NCBI GenBank assembly: GCA_900548355.1
Contig: URKR01000009.1
Coordinates: 1 to 64,000, forward strand
Direction of reading: 5' to 3'
Source of the DNA: an uncultured Oscillospiraceae bacterium
Lineage (GTDB): Bacteria > Bacillota > Clostridia > Oscillospirales > Ruminococcaceae
DNA: 64,000 nt
Below the pieces are notes generated by a model. The model was not told the DNA's origin. It was given only the letters and a program-made list of their open reading frames with translations, and made no database searches. Below are positions 39,821 through 49,857 of the stretch, in pieces (position 1 is the stretch's first letter; every line of letters starts with the position of its first letter). The position numbers and the translations under genes were made by a program.

Positions 39821-40935
39821 CAATAGGCTCCCTTCCGCTTGTGCAGTGCAAGTTTGATGAGCCGGTCGGCCAGCGCTGAAAAGCTGAGCCCTTCGTGCTC
39901 CATCAGTTTGGGATACATGCTGATCGCCGTGAACCCGGGGAAGGTGTTGAGTTCATTGCACAGCACGCGGCCGGTGCCCCGTTCGACAAAGAAATCGCAG
40001 CGGGTCAGCCCGCAACAGCCCAGCGCCAGGTAGGCTTTTTTGGCCAGCGCCTGCACTTCGTCCAGCTTTTGCTCGCTGAGCTGCGCCGGGATCACAACCT
40101 GTGAAACACCGTTTTTGTATTTGTCGTCATAGGTGTAAAATTCTGCCCCGGCCAAAATTTCACCCGGGCGGGTGGCAAAAACGGTTTCGGGTGCATCGGG
40201 GTTGCCGATCGCCGCGCACTCTACCTCCTGCCCATCGACAAATTCTTCAAAGATGACCTTGTCGTCCTCCGCCAGGGCGGTGCGGATTGCGGCCATCAGG
40301 CCGGCGCGGTCTTTGGCTTTGCTGATGCCGACGCTGGAACCCGCGTTGGCAGGCTTGACAAAGACAGGATAGGGCAGGGCGGCTTCAACGCCTGCGCAGA
40401 CGCCGGCTGCATCGGCCTCCGTTTCGGCGCGGGTGGCGGCGCGCCAGGCACAGTGCGGCACGCCGGCGGCGTCCATCAGGGTGTTGGCAACGGCTTTGTC
40501 CATGCAGGCGGCGCTGGCCAGCACTCCGGCGCCGACAAACGGAAGCCCTGCCAGCGTGAACAGGCCCTGGATGGTGCCGTCCTCACCGTTTTTGCCGTGC
40601 AGCACCGGCACGCAGACATCCACGGGCTGCACCGCATACCCGTCGCCCTGCCGGATCAGCAGGCCGCGGTCGGCGCGGTCGGGGCTCAGCACACAGGGGG
40701 TAAGGGCTTCGGTGTCGGTTTGCCAGCTGCCGTCCTCCACCCGGGCGGCCGGGCCGCCGTAACGCAGCCAGCGGCCGTCTTTGGTGATGCCGACGGCGGT
40801 CACTTCATATTTATTGGCGCAGGGCGGCAGCGCCAGCGCGCGCAGCCAGGCAGCCGCCGAAACGCAGCTGACCTCGTGCTCACTGGAGACGCCGCCGAAA
40901 AACAGCGCCAGACGGATGGGATACGGTTGGGACAT
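39820..40935 (-). CDS. ddl: D-alanine-D-alanine ligase (housekeeping)
   Basis: 371 residues of the ATP-grasp family: LALFFGGVSSEHEVSCVSA, VPVLHGKNGEDGTIQG, FVKPANAGSSVGISK, the omega-loop segment AEFYTYDDKYKNG with the Tyr typical of D-Ala-D-Ala enzymes, and the Mg2+ motif VLCNELNTFPGF. Compared with VanG at 21.7 kb (FFDFEEKYTLKTS), the specificity loop differs as expected for D-Ala versus D-Ser. AAAAGGAGGGCCC precedes the ATG. First gene of the ddl-murI-DUF1934-argS run. Confidence 0.95.
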   Translation of the reverse strand: MSQPYPIRLALFFGGVSSEHEVSCVSAAAWLRALALPPCANKYEVTAVGITKDGRWLRYGGPAARVEDGSWQTDTEALTPCVLSPDRADRGLLIRQGDGYAVQPVDVCVPVLHGKNGEDGTIQGLFTLAGLPFVGAGVLASAACMDKAVANTLMDAAGVPHCAWRAATRAETEADAAGVCAGVEAALPYPVFVKPANAGSSVGISKAKDRAGLMAAIRTALAEDDKVIFEEFVDGQEVECAAIGNPDAPETVFATRPGEILAGAEFYTYDDKYKNGVSQVVIPAQLSEQKLDEVQALAKKAYLALGCCGLTRCDFFVERGTGRVLCNELNTFPGFTAISMYPKLMEHEGLSFSALADRLIKLALHKRKGAY

Positions 40936-41078
40936 AAGGGCCCTCCTTTTGCGCCGGGTGCGCCCGACGCCAACAGTTCAGCTTCTTATAATATCATATT
41001 CCGTCCGTGTTGGCTATAGCCCGCTGGATTTTTGCCGAAGATTTTTGAAAAAATCCGCCCCGGCGCCCCCAAAACCCC

Positions 41079-41107
41079 TTGACAACACCCCGGGGGCATG
41101 GTATGAT
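41079..41107 (+). promoter_or_regulatory. Promoter of the infC-rpmI-rplT operon
   Basis: Consensus TTGACA (41079-41084), exact 17-base spacer, TATGAT (41102-41107). It drives a leader of about 180 bases before infC. Confidence 0.85.
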
Positions 41108-41113
41108 ACTGGC

Positions 41114-41291
41114 TGTAAAAAAAGCAGCGTGTGGCCAGTTGCCGCCGTTCACCTTGCGGGCCGAAAGAGCCCCGGGTCATATTCCCCGAAGCGGGTGCAG
41201 TGCGCCCGGCTTCGTTCCGAATGGGTTTGTGCGGCTGCTTTTCACGGCAGCCGCTTTTTCATTGCAGATGATTTGTGGGAGGTGTATTCCA
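41114..41291 (+). promoter_or_regulatory. L20-type leader with attenuator upstream of infC
   Basis: The leader ends in a terminator hairpin GCGGCTGC (41231-41238) / GCAGCCGC (41247-41254) followed by TTTTT, 30 bases before the infC ribosome site. This matches the known Firmicute pattern in which ribosomal protein L20 binds the leader and promotes premature termination. The L20 binding site itself was not modelled. Confidence 0.65.
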
Positions 41292-41819
41292 ATCGCCAGC
41301 AGCAATTCCAAAGAACTGGAAATCAATGAGAGAATCCGTGACAAAGAGATCCGCCTGATTGGGGCCGACGGTGCGCAGATGGGCATTATGTCCCCGCGCG
41401 ACGCCCTGCGCATGGCCTATGACCAGAACCTGGACCTCGTCAAGGTGGCGCCCCAGGCAAAGCCCCCGGTATGCAAGATCCTGGATTATGGCAAGTACCG
41501 CTTTGAAATGCAAAAGCGGGAAAAGGAAGCCAAAAAGAACCAGAAGGTTGTCGAGGTCAAGGAAATCCGGCTGTCGCTCAACATCGACACCAATGACTTC
41601 AATACCAAGGTCAACCAGGCGGCCAAGTTCCTGGCCCAGGGCCACAAGCTCAAGGTCTCGATCCGGTTCCGCGGCCGCGAGATGGCGCACACCAGCCTGG
41701 GGCTTGATGTGCATCACCGCTTTGCCGAGGCTTTGGCGGGCAAGGGCGTTGTTGACAAGCAGCCCAAGCTCGAAGGCCGCAGCATGATGATGTTCATGTC
41801 GCCCGCGCCCACCAAGTAA
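41292..41819 (+). CDS. infC: Translation initiation factor IF-3
   Basis: 175 residues. [19 protein letters not shown] and [18 protein letters not shown] are the N-domain and linker; [13 protein letters not shown] and the C-domain end [11 protein letters not shown] follow. No ATG, GTG or TTG fits: the start is ATC 41292 (SSNSKELE follows), nine bases after GGGAGG. An ATT three bases after the site would be too close. A non-standard AUU/AUC start is the normal autoregulatory device for infC, because IF-3 itself rejects such codons. First gene of the operon with rpmI and rplT. Confidence 0.93.
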   Translation: MASSNSKELEINERIRDKEIRLIGADGAQMGIMSPRDALRMAYDQNLDLVKVAPQAKPPVCKILDYGKYRFEMQKREKEAKKNQKVVEVKEIRLSLNIDTNDFNTKVNQAAKFLAQGHKLKVSIRFRGREMAHTSLGLDVHHRFAEALAGKGVVDKQPKLEGRSMMMFMSPAPTK

Positions 41820-41842
41820 ATTTCTTCAGGGAGGAAAACAAA

Positions 41843-42049
41843 ATGGCTAAGCTCAAACTCAAGACCTGCTCCGGCGCCAAGAAGCGCTTCAAGATGACCG
41901 GTACCGGCAAGATCAAGCGCAATGCGTCCAAGCGCCGTCATATCCTGACCAAAAAGACCACCAAGCTCACCCGCGGCCTGCGCATGAACCACTATGTGGA
42001 CAAGACCAACGAGGCCACCGTCCGCCGCATGATGCCCTACGGCAAGTAA
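41843..42049 (+). CDS. rpmI: 50S ribosomal protein L35
   Basis: 68 residues, very basic, with the family start [20 protein letters not shown] and the end [16 protein letters not shown] precedes the ATG. It lies between infC and rplT in the universal order. Confidence 0.96.
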   Translation: MAKLKLKTCSGAKKRFKMTGTGKIKRNASKRRHILTKKTTKLTRGLRMNHYVDKTNEATVRRMMPYGK

Positions 42050-42105
42050 GAGCATCCCCCGGTTTTTTGGCAAGACAATGACAGTATAAAAGGAGATAGA
42101 ATACC

Positions 42106-42459
42106 ATGGCTCGTATCAAAGGCGCTACCATGACGCATAAGCGTCGCACCAAGACCCTCAAGCTCGCAAAGGGCTACTACGGCTCCAAGTCGAAGCATTT
42201 CCGCATGGCCAAACAGGCCGTTATGAAGTCCGGCAACTATGCGTTCGTGGGCCGCAAGCTCAAGAAGCGTCAGTTCCGCAACCTGTGGATCACCCGCATC
42301 AACAATGCGGTGCGTGCCCAGGGCATGAACTATTCCACCTTCATGAATGGCCTGAAGAAGGCCGGCGTCGAGCTCAACCGCAAGATGCTGTCCGAAATGG
42401 CGATCCACGATCCCGCCAGCTTCACCGCGCTGGTTGAGACCGCCAAGAAGGCCCTGTAA
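42106..42459 (+). CDS. rplT: 50S ribosomal protein L20
   Basis: 117 residues. Family pattern: [52 protein letters not shown]. It assembles early on 23S rRNA and is the likely repressor of its own operon through the leader at 41114-41291. AAAGGAG precedes the ATG; a terminator follows. Confidence 0.97.
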   Translation: MARIKGATMTHKRRTKTLKLAKGYYGSKSKHFRMAKQAVMKSGNYAFVGRKLKKRQFRNLWITRINNAVRAQGMNYSTFMNGLKKAGVELNRKMLSEMAIHDPASFTALVETAKKAL

Positions 42460-42473
42460 GTAAAGACTTTGTT

Positions 42474-42507
42474 AAAGACGCCCGCGCGCTGCGCGTGCGT
42501 CTTTTTT
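42474..42507 (+). terminator. Terminator of the infC operon
   Basis: Stem AAAGACGC / GCGTCTTT around a GC-rich inner helix, followed by a run of six T, 14 bases after the rplT stop. Confidence 0.8.
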
Positions 42508-42525
42508 GAATGAGGAGACCTTCTC

Positions 42526-43299
42526 ATGGAGATCACCAGCCGCGAAAATCCGCGCGTCAAGCAGGCCTGCGCGCTGCGGGATTCCGAAAAGCAGCGCGCC
42601 GCCGCCGGCCTCTTTTTTGCCGAAGGCCCCAAGCTTGTGCTTGAACTGGCACACGGCTGCGCGCTGCACACCCTCTTTGCCACCGAAGAGGCCCTGGCCC
42701 GCACCCCGGCGCTTGCCGCGTTTGCCGATAGGACGTTCCGCATCAGTGCTCCGGTGGCCGAAAAACTCGCCGGAACCCGCACGCCCCAGGGGGCCTTTGC
42801 GCTGTTTGAAACCCCTTCGGCTGATCCGGCCCCGCTGCTGGCTTCGGCACGGCGGGTCCTGATGCTTGAAGCCGTGCAGGACCCCGGCAATGTCGGCACC
42901 CTGCTGCGCAGCGCGGCGGCCTTCGGCTTTGACGCCGTGCTGCTCGGGCCAGGGTGCGCGGCGCCGTTTTCACCCAAAGTCCTGCGTGCCTCAATGGGGG
43001 CGGCCGGCCGTCTGCCGCTTGGCGTCTGCCGGGATCTTGAAGGGGCGATCGGCGAACTGCGCGCGCGGGGGGTCTGCTGCCTGGCGGCGGCGCTCTACCG
43101 GGCCCGCCCGCTGGATGAGGCCGGGCGATGCTTCCCGGGCGGCGTTTGCGTTGTCATCGGAAGCGAAGGCCAGGGCCTGCGCCGTGAGACGGTCGCCGCC
43201 TGTGACGCAGCGGTGCGCATCCCGATGACCGACAGGGTCGAAAGCCTCAACGCCGGGGTGGCCGGCAGTATTCTGCTGTGGCATTTTCGAGGAGTTTGA
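42526..43299 (+). CDS. TrmH/SpoU-family RNA 2'-O-methyltransferase
   Basis: 257 residues. The N-terminal substrate-binding domain (ITSRENPRVKQACALRDSEK, GLFFAEGPKLVLE) is typical of rRNA methyltransferases with an L30e-like fold. The SPOUT catalytic domain contains EAVQDPGNVGTLLRSAAAFG (motif 1), VIGSEGQGLRRE (motif 2) and IPMTDRVESLNAGVAGSIL (motif 3), which form the knotted SAM site. It modifies a ribose in rRNA or tRNA; the exact target is not readable. It lies downstream of rplT, a common place for it. Confidence 0.92.
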   Translation: MEITSRENPRVKQACALRDSEKQRAAAGLFFAEGPKLVLELAHGCALHTLFATEEALARTPALAAFADRTFRISAPVAEKLAGTRTPQGAFALFETPSADPAPLLASARRVLMLEAVQDPGNVGTLLRSAAAFGFDAVLLGPGCAAPFSPKVLRASMGAAGRLPLGVCRDLEGAIGELRARGVCCLAAALYRARPLDEAGRCFPGGVCVVIGSEGQGLRRETVAACDAAVRIPMTDRVESLNAGVAGSILLWHFRGV

Positions 43300-43305
43300 T
43301 GTACA

Positions 43306-44406
43306 ATGGAAACGGCGCTGTATTGGATGTGGCTGGCCGACGCCGTCGGTTCCGGCTGCCGGTACGCGGGGGAGCTGCTGGAAACCTGCGGCCACCCGCG
43401 CGACCTGTACACCCATCTGCGCGCCGGCGGTACGCCGCCGGCCTGTTTATCCCGCCCGGCCGTGCGCAAACTGAAACAGGAGGGGCCCGCCCCGCTGGCG
43501 GCCCGGCTGGAAGGCTGCCGGCGTGCCGGCATCGCAGTGCTGACCCCCGAAAGCCCCGACTACCCCGCCCGGCTGCGCGCTTTGCCTGACCTGCCGATTG
43601 TGCTGTATGCAACCGGCGATACCGGCTGCCTGAACGGCCGGCGGTATGCCGGCATGGTGGGGACCCGGCGCCCCACCCGTTACGGCGCAACCGCCTGCCA
43701 TGACCTGGCCAGGGCGCTGGCCGAAGCCGGCGTGGTGGTGGTCAGCGGCCTGGCCGACGGGCTGGACGGCGAGGGCCACCGCGCAGCGGTGGAAGCCGGG
43801 CAGGCGACGATTGCCTTTCTGGGCACCCCGATTGACAAAACGTTTCCGGCGGCCAACGCCGGCCTGCGCGCCCGGATGCAGGCGCTGGGCGGCGCGGTGC
43901 TCAGTGAATATCCGCCAGGCTATGTCGGCCGGACGAACAGCACCTTTCTGGCGCGCAACCGGCTGATTGCCGGCCTGTCCGAACTGCTCTGCGTGGCCGA
44001 AGCGCGGGAGCGCTCCGGCACGTTCAACACGGTCGGCCATGCCGAGCGGTATGGCCGGCCGGTGTATGCGGTTCCGGGCAGCATTTACAGCCCGACCAGC
44101 GCCGGTACCAATGCACTTCTGCGCGACCACCGGGCCGAAGCGATCTGTACGGCGGGGGATCTGCTCGGCGCGCTGGGGCTGGCCGGGGCGCAGACCCCGG
44201 CACCGGAAGCCGCCTTCTCACCCCGGGACCTGAGCGCCGACGCCCGCGCGGTGCTGGCGGTGCTTGGACCCACGCCATGCACGCCGGAGCAGGCCGCGGC
44301 CGCCGCCGCGCTGCCGCTGGCCCGCACGCTGGCCGCACTGACTGAACTGGAACTGGTTGGCGCCGCCACCCCGGAGCCCGGCCACCGGTATGTGGCGGTG
44401 GGGTAG
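43306..44406 (+). CDS. dprA: DNA processing protein DprA/Smf
   Basis: 366 residues. The Rossmann-type core has MVGTRRPTRYGATACHDLA, VVSGLADGLDGEGHRAA, FLGTPIDKTFPAAN and FLARNRLIAGLSELLCVAEA, all standard DprA motifs. A C-terminal winged-helix-like DML1 domain ends the protein. DprA protects incoming single-stranded DNA and loads RecA in transformation; it is widely kept in species not known to be competent. It starts 6 bases after the methyltransferase stop and precedes topA, as in many Firmicutes. Confidence 0.95.
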   Translation: METALYWMWLADAVGSGCRYAGELLETCGHPRDLYTHLRAGGTPPACLSRPAVRKLKQEGPAPLAARLEGCRRAGIAVLTPESPDYPARLRALPDLPIVLYATGDTGCLNGRRYAGMVGTRRPTRYGATACHDLARALAEAGVVVVSGLADGLDGEGHRAAVEAGQATIAFLGTPIDKTFPAANAGLRARMQALGGAVLSEYPPGYVGRTNSTFLARNRLIAGLSELLCVAEARERSGTFNTVGHAERYGRPVYAVPGSIYSPTSAGTNALLRDHRAEAICTAGDLLGALGLAGAQTPAPEAAFSPRDLSADARAVLAVLGPTPCTPEQAAAAAALPLARTLAALTELELVGAATPEPGHRYVAVG

Positions 44407-44626
44407 GGCAGCCGGGACCGGCTGCGAAAACTGCGAAAACAATAAGAAAGAATAAACAAGAAAACTGGAGGTGCGCGCGGCGCAGCCGCGCGCAAAAAGC
44501 GGTTTGTTTTTCAAAGGCGACGCAGCCGCTGCCCCACCGAGTTTATGGTCTTTATTCTTTGATTATTATGCTATTATGCGCGCGGAGAAATAGATCAAAG
44601 CGCAAACATCAAACAGGAGCAACCCT
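44407..44626. other. Intergenic region before topA
   Basis: 220 bases of A-rich sequence with a GC hairpin (GCGCGCGGC / GCCGCGCGC near 44475) and a possible promoter in the AT-rich part around 44550-44580. The A-rich run plus GC hairpin resembles sequence at 59.3 kb and may belong to an intergenic repeat family. Confidence 0.4.
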
Positions 44627-46726
<2,100 letters not shown>

Positions 46727-46735
46727 GGAGAAGCC

Positions 46736-48055
46736 ATGCAACTCACCATCATCGGAGCCGGGCTGGCCGGGTGCGAAGCCGCGCTCTGGCTGGCCGACCG
46801 CGGCGTGTCCGTCACGCTGTATGAGCAAAAGCCGGTCCGCTTTTCCCCCGCGCACAAAAGCGCCGGCTTTGCCGAGCTTGTCTGCTCGAACTCGCTCAAG
46901 GCCGAACGGCCGGATTCGGCTTCCGGCCTGCTCAAGCTCGAGATGAAGGAGATGGGCTCGCACCTTTTGCCCTGTGCGGAGGATACGCGGGTCGCGGCTG
47001 GCGGTGCGCTTGCGGTTGACCGGGACAGGTTCTCGGCCGCCGTTACGGCGCTCGTCAAAAACCACCCGAACATCACAGTTGTGGAGGGCGAGGTCACATC
47101 AATCGATGAAGCCGCGCCGATCCTTGTCGCCTCCGGCCCTTTGACCGACGGCGCGCTGGCCGATGCGATCGCGGCGCTGGCCGGGGGGCAGCAGCTCAGC
47201 TTTTACGACGCCGTCGCCCCGATTGTGACAGCCGAAAGCCTTGATTATGACAAGGTCTTTGCGGCTTCCCGCTATGGGCGCGGCGAGGCCGATTACCTCA
47301 ACTGCCCGTTTAATAAAGCCGAGTATGAAGCCTTCCACGAGGCGCTTGTCACTGCCGAGCGCGCCCCCCGGCACGAGGCCGACGCCGGCCTGACCGTCTA
47401 TGAGGGTTGTATGCCGATCGAGGTCATGGCGGCCCGCGGGGCGGATACAATCCGGTTCGGCCCGCTGCGGCCGGTCGGCCTGCGCGACCCGCGCACCGGC
47501 CACCGCCCCTGGGCGAACGTCCAGCTGCGGGCCGAAAACGCAGGCCGCAGCCTGTACAACCTAGTCGGCTTCCAGACCAACCTTAAATGGGGGGAACAGA
47601 AGCGGGTGTTCTCAATGATACCGGGGCTTGAAAACGCCGAGTTTGTGCGCTACGGCGTCATGCACCGCAACACTTTTTTGAATGCCCCGGCCGTGCTGAC
47701 CCCGGCTCTTTGCCTCAAAGAGCACCCGAACGTCTTTTTTGCCGGCCAGATCACCGGCTTTGAAGGGTATATGGAAAGCGCGGCCAGCGGCCTTCTGGCC
47801 GCCCGTGCGATTCTGGCCCGGCTGCAGGGCAGGGATTATGCGCCGCCCCCGGCCGATACGATGTGCGGCGCGCTGATCGCCTATATCACCACCCCAAACA
47901 AAGATTTTCAGCCGATGGGCGCCAACATGGGCATCCTGCCCCGGCCGGAGTCCGTTACGGCCATCCGGGATAAGCGGGCGCGCTATCTGGCGCTTTCGGA
48001 ACAGGCCCAGGCCGCTATGGCGCGCTGGGTAGAGCAACAGGAGGTATTGTCATGA
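46736..48055 (+). CDS. trmFO: Folate-dependent tRNA (uracil-54 C5) methyltransferase
   Basis: 439 residues, a flavoprotein that makes m5U54 in tRNA using methylene-tetrahydrofolate. FAD-binding start LTIIGAGLAGCEAALWLADR, then EQKPVRFSPAHKS and AELVCSNSLKAE, and FFAGQITGFEGYMESAASGL. GidA-related but shorter, as expected for TrmFO. It replaces the SAM-dependent TrmA in most Firmicutes. The start follows AAGGAG; its stop overlaps the plsX ATG (ATGA). Confidence 0.96.
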   Translation: MQLTIIGAGLAGCEAALWLADRGVSVTLYEQKPVRFSPAHKSAGFAELVCSNSLKAERPDSASGLLKLEMKEMGSHLLPCAEDTRVAAGGALAVDRDRFSAAVTALVKNHPNITVVEGEVTSIDEAAPILVASGPLTDGALADAIAALAGGQQLSFYDAVAPIVTAESLDYDKVFAASRYGRGEADYLNCPFNKAEYEAFHEALVTAERAPRHEADAGLTVYEGCMPIEVMAARGADTIRFGPLRPVGLRDPRTGHRPWANVQLRAENAGRSLYNLVGFQTNLKWGEQKRVFSMIPGLENAEFVRYGVMHRNTFLNAPAVLTPALCLKEHPNVFFAGQITGFEGYMESAASGLLAARAILARLQGRDYAPPPADTMCGALIAYITTPNKDFQPMGANMGILPRPESVTAIRDKRARYLALSEQAQAAMARWVEQQEVLS

Positions 48056-49083
48056 AGATTCTTCTCGATGCAATGGGCGGGGACAACGCCCCCGCCGCCG
48101 TGCTGCAGGGCGCGGCCGATGCCAACCGGGAATTTGGCCAGGGGATGACGATTGCGCTGCTTGGACCCGAAGACCTGCTGCGCAAAACCGCCGAGGAGCA
48201 GGGAATTGACCTGGCTCCGTTTGAGCTGATCCCCTGCAGCGAGACAATCTCAATGGAGGACGATCCGGTGCGGGCGGCCCGGCAGAAGAAGGATTCCAGC
48301 ATGGTCAAGGGACTGACCATGCTCAAAAACGGTGAAGGCGACGCATTTGTCTCGGCAGGGTCAACCGGCGCGCTGCACGTCGCCACCAGCTTGATCGTGC
48401 GCACCCTCAAGGGCATCAAGCGCCCGGCCCTGGCCACCCAGATGCCCGGCGTCAAGCGGAATTTCCTGCTGCTGGACTGCGGCGCCAACGCCGAGTGCCG
48501 GTCCGATATGCTCAACGCCTTTGGCACAATGGGCAGCGTCTATGCCAAACAGGTCATGGGCCGCGCCGACCCGGCTGTCGCCCTCATCAACAACGGCACC
48601 GAGGAGCACAAAGGAACCCCGCTCTACCGCGAAGCGCATGAAAAGCTCAAGGAAAACCCGAGCATCCGGTTTGCCGGAAACATCGAACCGCGTGACATTA
48701 TGGACGGCGAGGTCGATGTCGTTGTCTGCGACGGCTTTGTCGGCAACGTTGTGCTCAAACTGACCGAAGGCGTTGCCAAAACGCTGTTCCGCATGCTCAA
48801 ACCGGTTTTCTTGAAAAACCTGCTGACCAAGCTTTCGTACCTTGCCATCAAGGACGGCCTGCGCGATCTCAAGCGGATGGTCGATTCCGAGGAAGTCGGC
48901 GGCGCGCCTCTGCTTGGCGCCGCAAAACCGGTCATCAAGGCGCACGGTTCCAGCAAGGCGAAGGGGATTAAAAACGCGATCCGCCAGGCCCGGCTCTGCG
49001 TGGAAAATGATCTGTGCGGTACGATGCAGACAGCGCTTGACGCAACGCTTGCCGCGGCGGCCGAAGCGCCGCAGGCGGAATAA
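48052..49083 (+). CDS. plsX: Phosphate acyltransferase PlsX
   Basis: 343 residues. Makes acyl-phosphate from acyl-ACP, the first step of phospholipid synthesis by the PlsX/PlsY route. Family motifs: ILLDAMGGDNAPAAVLQGA, SAGSTGALH, LLDCGANAECR, VVVCDGFVGNVVLK and GGAPLLGAAKPVIKAHG. It overlaps trmFO by four bases and is followed 15 bases later by rnc. In many Firmicutes an acpP gene lies between plsX and rnc; it is absent here. Confidence 0.95.
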   Translation: MKILLDAMGGDNAPAAVLQGAADANREFGQGMTIALLGPEDLLRKTAEEQGIDLAPFELIPCSETISMEDDPVRAARQKKDSSMVKGLTMLKNGEGDAFVSAGSTGALHVATSLIVRTLKGIKRPALATQMPGVKRNFLLLDCGANAECRSDMLNAFGTMGSVYAKQVMGRADPAVALINNGTEEHKGTPLYREAHEKLKENPSIRFAGNIEPRDIMDGEVDVVVCDGFVGNVVLKLTEGVAKTLFRMLKPVFLKNLLTKLSYLAIKDGLRDLKRMVDSEEVGGAPLLGAAKPVIKAHGSSKAKGIKNAIRQARLCVENDLCGTMQTALDATLAAAAEAPQAE

Positions 49084-49097
49084 GGGGAGGAGAAAAC

Positions 49098-49781
49098 GTG
49101 TCCAACCACAGTCTTGCGCAGCTGGAGGAAGTGCTGCGCTATCATTTCAAGAACCCGGCGCTGCTGCGCATTGCAATGACCCACACAAGCTTCGCCAATG
49201 AATCCAAGGTGCCCACCACCCACAACGAGCGGCTCGAATTTCTGGGCGACAGCGTGCTCTCGGTCATTGTGGCCGATTACCTCTTCCATGAATCCGGCCG
49301 CCCCGAAGGCGAACTGACCCGGATGCGCGCTTCGCTTGTGTCGGAAGAAGCGCTGTTCCGCTTTGCGCAGCAGATCAACCTGGGCAGCTATCTGCGTCTT
49401 GGCCATGGCGAGGAACTCAACGGCGGGCGCACCCGGCCAAGCATTGTGTCGGACGCGTTCGAGGCGCTGATCGCCGCGCTCTATCTCGACGGCGGGTTCG
49501 AGGCCGCCCGCGCCTTCCTGCAGCCCTTCATCACCGAGGGGAGCACCGCAGACGAGGACTACAAAACCCAACTGCAGGAGGTTGCACAGGAAACCCCCGG
49601 CGCCCAGCTCAGCTATACCGTCATCAAGGAAGAAGGCCCCGCGCACGACAAACAGTTTGCGGTGGAAGTGCGGCTGAACGGAAAGCCGCTTGCCACCGGT
49701 ACCGGGCACAGCAAAAAGGCCGCCGAACAGCAGGCCGCCAGGACGGCGCTGGAAAAGATGGGAAAAGAAGCCCGAATTTGA
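49098..49781 (+). CDS. rnc: Ribonuclease III
   Basis: 227 residues from GTG 49098 (GGGGAGGAG upstream). The catalytic domain has the signature NERLEFLGDSVLSVIVA with the metal-binding Glu/Asp, then GELTRMRASLVSEE and SIVSDAFEALIAALYLDGG. The double-stranded RNA-binding domain follows (residues about 155-225, ending GHSKKAAEQQAARTALEKM). Processes rRNA precursors and other duplex RNA. Neighbours smc and ftsY in the conserved order. Confidence 0.96.
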   Translation: MSNHSLAQLEEVLRYHFKNPALLRIAMTHTSFANESKVPTTHNERLEFLGDSVLSVIVADYLFHESGRPEGELTRMRASLVSEEALFRFAQQINLGSYLRLGHGEELNGGRTRPSIVSDAFEALIAALYLDGGFEAARAFLQPFITEGSTADEDYKTQLQEVAQETPGAQLSYTVIKEEGPAHDKQFAVEVRLNGKPLATGTGHSKKAAEQQAARTALEKMGKEARI

Positions 49782-49857
49782 GAGAGGTTCACACTTACTA
49801 AAAGACGCTCCGTTTCCAAGAAAAGACGATATATAAAAAGCAACGAAAGGTTCCTGC

